A stretch of 64,000 bases of DNA. Source: CAZIAK01 sp964537035. Lineage in GTDB: Bacteria > Planctomycetota > B15-G4. Of this stretch, positions 45,708 through 54,101 are shown piece by piece (within the stretch, counting starts at the first letter, position 1; each line of letters starts with the position of its first letter). A model generated the notes under the pieces. That model was not told the origin of the DNA and ran no database searches. It was given only the letters and a program-made list of their open reading frames with translations. Where the stretch lies: positions 65,302-129,301 of the forward strand of contig CAZIAK010000008.1 of NCBI GenBank assembly GCA_964537035.1, written 5' to 3'. The position numbers and the translations under genes were made by a program.

Positions 45708-46343
45708 TCACCGCGCCGAGAACCTGGCGGAGATCTCGGCTACAGGCTGCTCTCTGAGCTGCTCGAGCTGTTGATCCAGAAGCTCTGAGAAGGCGTCCGC
45801 GCCGGCGCTGAGAGAGCCCAGGGTCGACTCCCGCTGAAAGGCACGATTCATCTGCTCGTGGTAGCTCTTGGCCACGGTGTCCAGGGGCAGGCTCATCAGT
45901 ACGTACATCATCTTGGTGATGGGGTCGGTCCAGCGCAGGGGCTGGCTCTCGGGCTCGCTGGGCGAGACACGCATGACCTCGTCGGTGACCTGACGAGAGA
46001 CGGACTCCACGAAACGCCCTGACTCCACCAGTTCATCGGCGAAACCGTCCCGCAGGCCGGCCACGAACTCACCCGCCAGCATGGCTGTGAGGGCGTCCAC
46101 GGTCAGAGCCAGTTGAGCCCGGCCATGGCTGAGGGAGGTGGCCCGTCGGCTTCCAGGGTCAGCGGCGGTGGCCGAGCTGCCCACCGCCTCGACCGTGCGG
46201 CCGTCCGCACCCTCGAAGACCCCGAAGTGGCCCACCCAGGCCGGGGCGGCGGCCGGGTCCACGGGAGGAGCCGTCGAGGCACAAGCCACCAACACGAGGG
46301 CAAGAAGCGTCGCAGGAACGGCCTCTGAGCACCGGAGAGACAT
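45708..46343 (-). CDS. LPP20-like lipoprotein
   Basis: A 211-residue lipoprotein. ATG 46343 follows GGAG; the signal peptide ends ALVLVACAST with the lipid Cys near residue 21. The body has WVGHFGVFEGADGRTVEAVGSSATAADPGSRRATSLSHGRAQLALTVDALTAML, the short alpha/beta 'shift-and-repeat' pattern (G-x-G/A...Ar-A-l) of LPP20 outer-membrane lipoproteins, and the helical part after it is longer than in small members. It diverges from two genes on the plus strand, one of which encodes a larger LPP20-like protein, suggesting a related function at the outer membrane. Confidence 0.65.
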   Translation of the reverse strand: MSLRCSEAVPATLLALVLVACASTAPPVDPAAAPAWVGHFGVFEGADGRTVEAVGSSATAADPGSRRATSLSHGRAQLALTVDALTAMLAGEFVAGLRDGFADELVESGRFVESVSRQVTDEVMRVSPSEPESQPLRWTDPITKMMYVLMSLPLDTVAKSYHEQMNRAFQRESTLGSLSAGADAFSELLDQQLEQLREQPVAEISARFSAR

Positions 46344-46547
46344 GTGAACTCCAAGAAGAAGCTGTGGGCGGGCCGCTCCCCTGGTCGTGGCGGCTGGATC
46401 GGGGCGATCCTGCCCGTCATCATGATCTGCGCGGGCCCGGCCTGCCAGACTGGATTGGTGAAGGCGTTGACTGAAGCCACCACGAATTCGTTCAAATGCC
46501 ACCCCAACCGGTTCTTCTGCGAGCTGAATCAGACGGGCTTCCCCTAG
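46344..46547 (+). CDS. Possible small lipoprotein (67 aa)
   Basis: GTG 46344 follows GGAG with 6-nt spacing. The 67-residue product has a basic start (MNSKKKLW), a hydrophobic helix (GAILPVIMICAGPAC) ending in a possible lipid Cys, and a short tail with two more Cys (FKCHPNRFFCELN). Third positions are GC-rich as in real genes here. Against it: it begins exactly where the divergent gene starts, leaving no room for promoters. It would precede the larger LPP20-like gene by 51 bp. Confidence 0.4.
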   Translation: MNSKKKLWAGRSPGRGGWIGAILPVIMICAGPACQTGLVKALTEATTNSFKCHPNRFFCELNQTGFP

Positions 46548-46598
46548 CAGCCTGTGGAAGCCAGCCACAGTCTTCACGCCTCTTCATAGGGATGGTCC

Positions 46599-48158
46599 AT
46601 GACACCCTCGACCCTGCTGCTGCTCGTCGTGCTCGTCGTCGCCCCGGCCTGCACCTCCCCTGGGGCGGGTGCCTCCCCGGGCAGCTCATCAGACCGTTCA
46701 GCGGGAGGGCCTGACTGGGTCATCACGCCCTACGACCACTCGGGCGTGCGCCGCTCAGAGCACATGGCCGGCGTAGGCTATGCCCCGGGCACGGGGGGAG
46801 CCTCACGAGAGGTGGCCGTCCAGAAGGCCCTGACGGACCTGACCCAGACGATCCTGAGTGCCATTCGCTCCACGGTGATCGTCGAGACAAACCAGCGTCG
46901 CGAGAACGACGACGTCACCTGGGCCGAGGAGCTCAACCAGACGATCCGCGTCGACTCAGCGGGCGAGCTGCCCGGCTACGAGGTGGTCGACTCGTGGGTC
47001 GACGAGCAGAACGGCGAAACGGTGGTGCTCGTCGTGGTCTCTCGAGAGCTGCTCTGCTCGACCCTGTTTCCCAAGATCGAGCAGGCCCTCGCCGAAGCCG
47101 ACGAGTTTCTGGACACTCCACCCGACTTCGCCACGACCCAACCCGCTCAAGCCCTGTACCGAGCCCTGCAAGCCTACGCGGTCCTCAGCGCGCGCATGCT
47201 TGAGGCCACCAAGGCTCAGGTCGTGGCCAAGCACTCCCGCTTGCAGTCCCAGGCAGGGGCGAACTTCGGACGCGCCACGGCCCTGCTCGACGAGACCTCC
47301 CGGCGCCTGGCCGCGCTCAGCGGAGCGATCCAGATCGACAAGGTCGCAGGCGACGGACAGCGCAGCGCCGTGCGGGGCGCACTGGCCCAGCCGCTCATCG
47401 CGCGGATGAGCGTGGTCGATGCACAAGGTCAGAGCCATCCTCTGGCCCGTTTTCCCGCTCGCTTCGTGGCCTCTCAAGAGCCCGGGCCCGCACTGGCTCA
47501 CTCTGCCTCCACCACCGATGACCAGGGCCTGATCTCATGCAAGGTCAGCGATCTCGTGCCCACGGGACAGGCCGCCAATGAGATCTTCGTCCAGCCCGAC
47601 TTTGGCCGGCTGGCTCCCAGCATCGAACGCTCGCGGATTCCCTCCGAGAGCTTCACCTATCACCTGCCCACCACCGGCCAGACGTCGGTGCTGCTGCTGC
47701 TCACCGACACCTTCGAGGGCGCCCCCCTCGACGACCAGCTCATGGGCGAAGAGCTGGGGGACCACCTCTCATCGTTCGGCTTCGATGTCCTGGTCATGGA
47801 CCCCACGAGCCCCGCCGGACAACGCCTGGCTGCAGCAGAAGACACAGACCTGGCCGGTGTGATCGCCGAACTCCATGCCGACCGTTTCGAATACGTCATG
47901 CATGGTCGCAGCTCCACCCGCTACTCGAGCAAGACTCCGGTGGGCCACTTCTATTACAGCCTGGCCACCCTGCAGGTGGACAACCTGGCCAGCGGCTCGA
48001 GCCAGGCCATCACCACCGACGAAGTCAAAGGTGGCCATCCCGTGAAAGGACAGCCGGGCATCGCCCGGGCACTCGCTGCCCTGCGGCGCGTCCTGAACCA
48101 AGCCGTGGACGAGCAGTTCGTCTCGGAGTTCGTCATCGAGACCGACAATGACAGCTGA
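46599..48158 (+). CDS. Large LPP20-domain lipoprotein
   Basis: A 519-residue protein. The signal peptide STLLLLVVLVVAPACTSP gives a lipid Cys near residue 18. Residues ~60-165 match the LPP20 pattern (GVGYAPGTGGASREVAVQKALTDLTQTILSAIRSTVIVETNQ ... SWVDEQNGETVVLVVVSRELL). The middle (250-350) is beta-rich; the last ~160 residues (TGQTSVLLLLTDTFEGAPLDDQLMGEELGDHLSSFGFDVLVM) look like a second alpha/beta domain resembling the family associated with LPP20 in outer-membrane assembly proteins. ATG 46599 follows a GGAGG-poor but usable site (GGATGG). Its 3' end lies near the nitroreductase start. Confidence 0.68.
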   Translation: MTPSTLLLLVVLVVAPACTSPGAGASPGSSSDRSAGGPDWVITPYDHSGVRRSEHMAGVGYAPGTGGASREVAVQKALTDLTQTILSAIRSTVIVETNQRRENDDVTWAEELNQTIRVDSAGELPGYEVVDSWVDEQNGETVVLVVVSRELLCSTLFPKIEQALAEADEFLDTPPDFATTQPAQALYRALQAYAVLSARMLEATKAQVVAKHSRLQSQAGANFGRATALLDETSRRLAALSGAIQIDKVAGDGQRSAVRGALAQPLIARMSVVDAQGQSHPLARFPARFVASQEPGPALAHSASTTDDQGLISCKVSDLVPTGQAANEIFVQPDFGRLAPSIERSRIPSESFTYHLPTTGQTSVLLLLTDTFEGAPLDDQLMGEELGDHLSSFGFDVLVMDPTSPAGQRLAAAEDTDLAGVIAELHADRFEYVMHGRSSTRYSSKTPVGHFYYSLATLQVDNLASGSSQAITTDEVKGGHPVKGQPGIARALAALRRVLNQAVDEQFVSEFVIETDNDS

Positions 48159-48159
48159 C

Positions 48160-48819
48160 ATGAGTGAACCCAGGTTCGTGCCCCTTGCCGATCGTTTTGA
48201 CCCCGGGGCCCCCCCTGCCGACGCTGCTCGAGAGTTCTACGAAGTGCTGCGCCGACGGCGCACGGTGCGAGAGTTCTCTGATCGTCCGGTGAGTCGAGAG
48301 ACCATCGAGTGGATCGTCCGCTCTGCTGCCACGGCCCCGAGCGGTGCGAACAAGCAGCCCTGGCGGTTCGTCTGCATCCAAGACCCCGACCTCAAGCGGC
48401 GCATCCGCGAGGCTGCCGAGCAAGAAGAGCGCAGCTTCTACGCGCACCGGGCCAACGAGGAGTGGCTGGCCGACCTCAGCCCCCTGGGCACCGACCAGGA
48501 CAAGCCCTTCTTGGAGGTCGCGCCCTGGCTGATCGTGGTCTTCAAACTCATCGCCGCAGACGATGGCGGCCAGGTCTATTACCCCACCGAGTCGGTAGGG
48601 CTGGCCTCGGGCTTGCTGCTGGCCGCCGCCCATCAGGCAGGTCTGGTCACGCTCACCCACACGCCGAGCCCGATGAACTTCTTGTCCCAGGTGCTCGATC
48701 GACCGTCGAATGAGCGGCCCTTCTTGCTGATCCCCGTGGGCTACCCCGCCGACGACTGCACCGTGCCCGCGGCGGCCCTGCTGCGCAAACCCCTCGACGA
48801 GGTGATGCTCGTCCGCTGA
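48160..48819 (+). CDS. Nitroreductase family flavoprotein
   Basis: A ~219-residue FMN-dependent oxidoreductase. FMN motifs: RRRRTVREFSDRPVSRETI near residues 31-49 and ATAPSGANKQPWRFVCIQD. Later YYPTESVGLASGLLLAAAHQAGLVTLTHTPSPMNFL is the second half of the flavin pocket, and RPFLLIPVGYPADDC is typical. The sequence resembles the iodotyrosine deiodinase/BluB-like subgroup more than NfsB-type enzymes. Start: ATG 48160 (MSEPRF) avoids the 11-bp overlap of ATG 48148 with the previous gene. Substrate unknown. Confidence 0.9.
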   Translation: MSEPRFVPLADRFDPGAPPADAAREFYEVLRRRRTVREFSDRPVSRETIEWIVRSAATAPSGANKQPWRFVCIQDPDLKRRIREAAEQEERSFYAHRANEEWLADLSPLGTDQDKPFLEVAPWLIVVFKLIAADDGGQVYYPTESVGLASGLLLAAAHQAGLVTLTHTPSPMNFLSQVLDRPSNERPFLLIPVGYPADDCTVPAAALLRKPLDEVMLVR

Positions 48820-48830
48820 GCCGGGCTCGG

Positions 48831-48860
48831 CGGCTTGGCAACCCCTCGGCCGCCAAGCCG
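48831..48860. terminator. Bidirectional hairpin between convergent nitroreductase and rmuC genes
   Basis: CGGCTTGGC (48831-48839) pairs with GCCAAGCCG (48852-48860) with a 12-nt loop; the flanks also repeat CCGGGCTCG. It is placed between two convergent stops (48819 and 48889). No T tract. Confidence 0.6.
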
Positions 48861-48888
48861 GGCTCGCACGACGGGTGTGGCGTGGCCA

Positions 48889-50172
48889 TCAGCTGGGGGG
48901 CGAGAACTCCCGCACCGCTTCGTCCACCGACGGGGGCCCATCGAGTGACCCGTTGCCACCCGGGCCCGACGTCAGCTTCTCCAATGCCCGGCCTGCGGGG
49001 AGCAGACGCTGGGCGTAGCTGCCCACGGCGGCGTTGTAGTCCCCCACCGCACGGCCCAGGGCCTTGCCCACTCCGGCGAGATGCTCGGAGAAGTGCTGAG
49101 CCCGATCGTGCAACGTGCGCGCCGCGTCCCAGACTTGCTGCGCGCTCTCGGCCACTTGATCCTGGCGCCAGTAGGTGCCCACCGTGCGCAACAACGCCAC
49201 CAAGGTCACCGGGGTGGCGATCAGGATGCGCTGCTCGAGGGCCTCTTGCTGCAACTCCGGGCGCAACTCGCAGGCTGCCGCCAGAATGGGCTCGCCCGGC
49301 AAGAACAGCACCGTGAAGTCGACCGGTCCATCGAGGCCTGCCGCATAATTCTTTCGGGCCAGCTCGCGGATGAAGCGGCGGAGGCTGCCCGTGTGTGCGG
49401 CCAGGTGGCGGCGGCGCTCCCGGCCGTCGGTCACGTCGCACGAGGCGATGTAGTCGACCAGGGGCACCTTCGAATCAATGGGGATGCAGCCACCGCCGGG
49501 CAGCAGCACGACCATGTCCGGGCGGCTGCCATCGCTGCCCGTGGGTTGCTCGACGAAGTCGCAGTGTTCGCTCATCCCCGCCAGCTCGACGATGCGCCGC
49601 AACGACAACTCGCCCCACCGCCCACGAGCCTGGGAGCTGCCCGTGAGCGCGGTGGCCAGGGCGTTGCTCTGGTCATCGAGCCGGCGAGTGGCCAGGGCCA
49701 GATCCTTGAACTGGCCTTCCAGCTCGGCATACGCCCGCTCGCGCTTCGACTCCAGCTCGCGAGCTGCGCGGTCGAGCCTGCCCAGCTGCTCGCCCAGAGG
49801 GCGCACCATCTCGGCGATGGCCTTCTGCCGTTGGTCGAGCTCGGCGCTGTGTTCCGTCGTACTCGACTGCAGCTTCAACTCGGCCAGGGTCAGAAACTGC
49901 TCCGAGCTGCGTCGCAGTGCCTCGTCAGCCAGGGCCCCGAACGTGGTCGCCGCCTGAGCAGTGGACTCGGCCTGCGCTGCCAGCTGGGCCTGGGCATGAG
50001 CCAGCTCGACGCGCAGGCCGGTGACCTCGTCTTGCTCGACCGTGGCGCGACGGCCCGCCCGCACGGTGGCCCAGGTCCAGCCCATGGCCAGACCGAGACC
50101 GCCCGCAAGCAGCAAGCCCAGCAGGGGCACGAGCCACACGGCCACATCGTCAGGAATGGGTAACTCGGTCAT
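48889..50172 (-). CDS. rmuC: DNA recombination protein RmuC
   Basis: A 427-residue protein of the RmuC family, which limits recombination-based rearrangement at inverted repeats. An N-terminal membrane helix (VWLVPLLGLLLAGGLGLAMGW) at residues ~11-31 leads to a long coiled coil (40-190) and the nuclease-like domain: RGRWGELSLRRIVELAGM, DSKVPLVDYIAS, FLPGEPILAAA and ILIATPVTLVALLRTV. ATG 50172 chosen; upstream frame extensions look non-coding. The presence of RmuC is of interest here because the window contains many tandem and inverted repeats. Confidence 0.93.
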   Translation of the reverse strand: MTELPIPDDVAVWLVPLLGLLLAGGLGLAMGWTWATVRAGRRATVEQDEVTGLRVELAHAQAQLAAQAESTAQAATTFGALADEALRRSSEQFLTLAELKLQSSTTEHSAELDQRQKAIAEMVRPLGEQLGRLDRAARELESKRERAYAELEGQFKDLALATRRLDDQSNALATALTGSSQARGRWGELSLRRIVELAGMSEHCDFVEQPTGSDGSRPDMVVLLPGGGCIPIDSKVPLVDYIASCDVTDGRERRRHLAAHTGSLRRFIRELARKNYAAGLDGPVDFTVLFLPGEPILAAACELRPELQQEALEQRILIATPVTLVALLRTVGTYWRQDQVAESAQQVWDAARTLHDRAQHFSEHLAGVGKALGRAVGDYNAAVGSYAQRLLPAGRALEKLTSGPGGNGSLDGPPSVDEAVREFSPPS

Positions 50173-50362
50173 GGCGGGCCCGCCTGCAGACGTGTCCTGG
50201 TGCGCCTCCAAGAGTAGGACGAGCGCAGGGCCAGAACCATCGGCAAGGCCAGGGAAGATCTGTGCCAGCTGGGCGGTGCAGCCGCCGCCAACCGACTCGC
50301 CCCCGCCTCTACGACGGCTTCGCCGCGCCGTGGCCGCAGCAGACGAGCCTCCACAGGCCGGG

Positions 50363-51628
50363 CTACGGGGTAGCGACCTCATCAGCCGGCCCCAGACGCG
50401 ACCTGGCCATCAGCAGCGCCAAGACCATGAAGGCCGCGGCGATCAGGAACAGCGGCGCCAGACCGCTCCAGGCGGCGAGCCAACCACCGGCCATCAGCCC
50501 CAGGGCCCTGGCCAGGATCACGGACGAGAAGGTGAAGCCGTAGGCGCCGCCCCGACGACTCTCGCTGCTGTGGCGGGAGGCGGCGGCGAAGGCTGCGGGG
50601 ACCACCCCGGCAAGCATGGCGCCTGAGAGAAAACGCAGCACGAAGAGCGCTGTGATCGACGTGACGAACGCCTGCCCCAGAAAGCACAGCGCGCCCCCGC
50701 CAGCGCAGATCGTGAACGTGCGCCGATAGCCCAGGCGATCACCCAGCCGGCCCCAGAGGGGTGTAACGATCAGGGTGGCCAGGGCGTGGCCGGCGAAGAT
50801 CAACCCGGTGGTCAGGCCCACCCCGCCCACTGCGGCGCCTTGTAGTTTCATCACATAGAGGGCCAGGATCGGCTCCACCATGGACGAGCCGAAGCGCACC
50901 GCGAAGACGCCGATCAGCACCTGGGCCAAGGCCTTGCTGGCCAGCAGCCCACGGAGGTCTGCCAGCACATCCCTGATCAGGCGGATCGGCCCGGTGAGCA
51001 CGGTCATGGCTCCGCCTTCCGGCCGCTCTTCGCGCACGGCCAGGGCCACCAGGAGCGACGCCCCGGCGCTCAGTCCCGCGCTGACCAGGAAGACGGTGCG
51101 CATCCCCTGGCCGTCCGAGATCCAGCCCCCCAGCAGGGGGCCCAGGCTCGCCCCGCAGAGGATGGCCGTCTGCAGCCAGGCCACCACCCGGGCCTGCCGG
51201 TCGACGGGCGTGGCCACCGAGACCAGGGTCATGGCCGGGGCCACATAGCCGCTGAAGACGCCCTGGCCCAGGCGCAAGGCCAGCAGCTGCCAGGGCGTGG
51301 TGACGAAGGCCATGGCACCCACGAAGACCACGATGGCCAGATTGGCCCGCAGGATCATGGGCTTGCGCCCGATGCGGTCGCCCAGCGAGCCCCAGAACGG
51401 GCCCATGAACGCGGCCAGCAGGGGCGCCGCGGCGGTGAGCACCCCGGACCAGATGCGCTGCCCCGGCCCCTCGGGCACCCCCAGATCGACCAAGAACAGC
51501 GGGATCAGGGGGATGAAGCCCATCATCCCGATGGCGGTGATGAAGTTGCTGGCCCAGAGCACGGCGAAGTTGCGCCGTGCTGTCGCGGCAGGGGCAAGCC
51601 CGGTGGCAGGTGCTTCGGTGGGGCTCAC
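50363..51628 (-). CDS. MFS family drug-efflux-like transporter
   Basis: A 421-residue membrane protein with 12 hydrophobic helices in two halves. The loop after helix 2 contains the MFS signature GSLGDRIGRKPMIL near residues 84-97, repeated as WGRLGDRLGYRRTF in the second half. VARVVAWLQTAILCGASLGPLLGGWISD in helix 5 resembles the antiporter motif of TetA-like exporters. GTG start at 51628. Substrate unknown; not part of an obvious operon. Confidence 0.9.
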   Translation of the reverse strand: MSPTEAPATGLAPAATARRNFAVLWASNFITAIGMMGFIPLIPLFLVDLGVPEGPGQRIWSGVLTAAAPLLAAFMGPFWGSLGDRIGRKPMILRANLAIVVFVGAMAFVTTPWQLLALRLGQGVFSGYVAPAMTLVSVATPVDRQARVVAWLQTAILCGASLGPLLGGWISDGQGMRTVFLVSAGLSAGASLLVALAVREERPEGGAMTVLTGPIRLIRDVLADLRGLLASKALAQVLIGVFAVRFGSSMVEPILALYVMKLQGAAVGGVGLTTGLIFAGHALATLIVTPLWGRLGDRLGYRRTFTICAGGGALCFLGQAFVTSITALFVLRFLSGAMLAGVVPAAFAAASRHSSESRRGGAYGFTFSSVILARALGLMAGGWLAAWSGLAPLFLIAAAFMVLALLMARSRLGPADEVATP

Positions 51629-51702
51629 CGGCGCACCATAACAACCCCACTCGCCTCCGGACCGCCCAGACTGCGGGGGCGATCCGGAGGCGGTGGATCA
51701 AC

Positions 51703-53871
51703 TCACTCGATGGCCAACGTCGAGACGTTGGAGAGGGCCACCACCGTGGTGTCGATCTCGGCGCCGACCAGATCGAGGGTCAGCCCGCTCGCACCCACGG
51801 GGACGACCACGGGCACGGACAGCTCGCCACCCACGAAGGGCACGGGCGCTGGCGTGATCAGCAGTGGTGTCACAGGCAGACCGCTCACGCCGATCACGGC
51901 GATCATCCCGGAGACTGCACCGCCGCTCATCTCGAGCGTGGCCGTCTGGCCTTCGCTCGGAGCCAGATCATCGGCAGACAAGGCCAGCACGGACGGGCCC
52001 AGGGTCTCCACACCCAGCAGGTCACCGCCGGGGCCAGACTCGTGAATTCCCAGAGCCGCCGTGCGCGTTGCAGGCGGCCGGTTCGAGGTGAAGCCGAAGT
52101 TGTACAGGGTGCCGAACTCGAGTGCGCCCGCCACCTTGTGACCGGGGAAGACCGCGTCGTTGTACGTCCAGGTGACGTTGTTGTCGGTGGTGGTCACGAC
52201 CCAGTCGTTGCCCGCCTCGTCGTCGATGTCATGGAAGTAGAAGCTGCCCACCACGCCATTGGTGGGCAGAGAGAACTGACGCACCTTGCGATCGAGTGTC
52301 CAGTTGAAGAGGGCGTACTCGTAGCGCCAGGTGCCGTCGCCCAGGTCTTGCACGTCGACGGACAGCACCACTTCGCCATTGCCGCCATCCAACTGCTTGG
52401 TGGTGCTCAGGTCTCCGTAACGCGCCACGGCGGGACCCTCGAGGAGCGGGTTGCCCGAAGCAACGGACGGCGTGCTGAAGATCCAGGTGTTGCCGTTCCA
52501 CGACATGGTGCACTCGCGAGAGCCGATGTTGTTATGGCGCGCCTGATCGGCGTTCACCATGTACATGGCTTCGTAGTAGTAGGTGGCGCCGGGCAGCCCG
52601 AAGTCTGCATCGAAGCCCTCCAGGCGGTGGTCCACGGGGCCGTTGCCCGTGCCGTTCTCGCTGCGCACACAGTCCACGGGCGTACCGTCGAAGAACGAGC
52701 CCTCACAGGTCCAGGTGCCCAGGTTCGGGTCCCACTCATCCCGGGGGCCGAGCCAGAAGCGGTCGCCGTTGTTGCTCAGACCGTAGGTGTCGCTGCAGCC
52801 CACACCCAAGAACGTGCCGGGGCTGGGGTTCTGGCAAGTGGTGCACTGGCTGTTCGAGAGAGCGAAGAATCCGTGCTTGATCCAGGACACGGCCACCTGC
52901 TCGAAGCGGTTGTCCAGCTCGCGGTAGACCTGCATGGCGATGCCGGGGTGATCCTCGTTCATGGCTGCGAGCCAGGTCACGTTCACATCGCCTACGTTGC
53001 ACGACGTGGTGGCCATGGACATGCCCACGCGCCCGTTGGGGAAGGTCCCCGTGTGGCCCACAGAAGCGATGGAATTCAGGATGCCCAGCTTGACGTCGAG
53101 CACGGTGCCACCGGCGGCGGCGCTGTCGCCAGCCCCGTCACCCTTGTTGGGCGTGAACATGTTCTGACCCTGGGGATGGTCCCACTCGCCGAAGTAGTCA
53201 GCCACGTCAGAGTCGAGCTTGCCGTAGCCGAGGGTCTTGCCGATGAGGTCAGGGCGACCCAGCTTGTCGGCCAGGTGCGGGGTGATGACCAGGTCCCAGG
53301 CCTTGATGCGCAGCTTGTCGGGCTCGGGGTGATCGCCGGGACCCACGACGTAGCCCTCGTCCGGCGAGAAGAGCACCTTCACGTAGCAGAGCAGAAAGTC
53401 CCGGCCGTCCGGGTCGTCCGCGGAGGAGAGAAAGAAGTAGTCAGGATCGACGTCGCCGCCCGGGCCGTCGTTGCGCACCTCTTCGGCGTGCAGGCGAAAG
53501 CCCGTGTAGTCGACGCCCTTGCCCGTGGTGTCCGATTGCAGGTAGAAGCCGCCGTCAATCGCCAGGCCGCCGCCCAACACTCCGTACGGCTGAAACTCGT
53601 CGAGGACGGTGTCCTTGAGCACCAGCAGATCTGAGCCCGGTGCGATGGAGAAGCCGTACAGCAGGCCCTCCATGGCCTCGTCTTCGGTGGTGCCCACGTC
53701 GGCGGTGAGGTCCAGCTCGGCCAGGGACAGGTCGAGCTCGTCGAGGACGCCCTCCAAGAAATGGACGACCACCCGGCCGCTTTGAGCCTGCACCGGTTGG
53801 ACCTGGCCTTGGGTGGCCACAGCGAAAAGGCAGAACGCAGCTGCCACGAGCGATACACGACACGGTTTCAT
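51703..53871 (-). CDS. Large secreted protein of unknown function
   Basis: A 722-residue protein. ATG 53871 gives a signal peptide (RVSLVAAAFCLFAVATQGQ). The body is rich in Asp, Gly, Asn and Trp and contains Cys motifs (SQCTTCQNPSPGTFLGVGCSDTYG), an YYYEAMYMVNADQARHNNIG block and FSLPTNGVVGSFYFHDIDDE, suggesting a beta-rich extracellular enzyme or adhesin. The last ~100 residues (VLALSADDLAPSEGQTATLEMSGGAVSGMIAVI...) form a small terminal domain like those of the subtilase and the NHL-like pseudogene, and probably act in sorting. I cannot assign a family. Confidence 0.75.
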   Translation of the reverse strand: MKPCRVSLVAAAFCLFAVATQGQVQPVQAQSGRVVVHFLEGVLDELDLSLAELDLTADVGTTEDEAMEGLLYGFSIAPGSDLLVLKDTVLDEFQPYGVLGGGLAIDGGFYLQSDTTGKGVDYTGFRLHAEEVRNDGPGGDVDPDYFFLSSADDPDGRDFLLCYVKVLFSPDEGYVVGPGDHPEPDKLRIKAWDLVITPHLADKLGRPDLIGKTLGYGKLDSDVADYFGEWDHPQGQNMFTPNKGDGAGDSAAAGGTVLDVKLGILNSIASVGHTGTFPNGRVGMSMATTSCNVGDVNVTWLAAMNEDHPGIAMQVYRELDNRFEQVAVSWIKHGFFALSNSQCTTCQNPSPGTFLGVGCSDTYGLSNNGDRFWLGPRDEWDPNLGTWTCEGSFFDGTPVDCVRSENGTGNGPVDHRLEGFDADFGLPGATYYYEAMYMVNADQARHNNIGSRECTMSWNGNTWIFSTPSVASGNPLLEGPAVARYGDLSTTKQLDGGNGEVVLSVDVQDLGDGTWRYEYALFNWTLDRKVRQFSLPTNGVVGSFYFHDIDDEAGNDWVVTTTDNNVTWTYNDAVFPGHKVAGALEFGTLYNFGFTSNRPPATRTAALGIHESGPGGDLLGVETLGPSVLALSADDLAPSEGQTATLEMSGGAVSGMIAVIGVSGLPVTPLLITPAPVPFVGGELSVPVVVPVGASGLTLDLVGAEIDTTVVALSNVSTLAIE

Positions 53872-54101
53872 CGATGAGATACCAGAGGGGGAGAGATGCC
53901 TTCGGGGGCAGCCGTCGAGGGAGTCATCGGCTGCCAGCGGCGCCCGAGGTTTGCATATCTGGGGCAGCAAGGGAGACAAGACAGAGGACAGCGTCGTCGA
54001 GTCTAAGGCGCCAGCCCAGATCCGTCGACCAGGGGAGGGGCGCCCCCTTTTTGACACCGCGCCCACCACACTCCGCACACACTCGCCGTGGTGGTTGAGC
54101 T

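Noticed and set aside
46103..46577. Minus-strand frames reaching 46577 upstream of the LPP20-like gene
   Set aside because: The stretch above 46343 lacks signal-peptide logic, and ATG 46343 with GGAG begins a proper lipoprotein signal.
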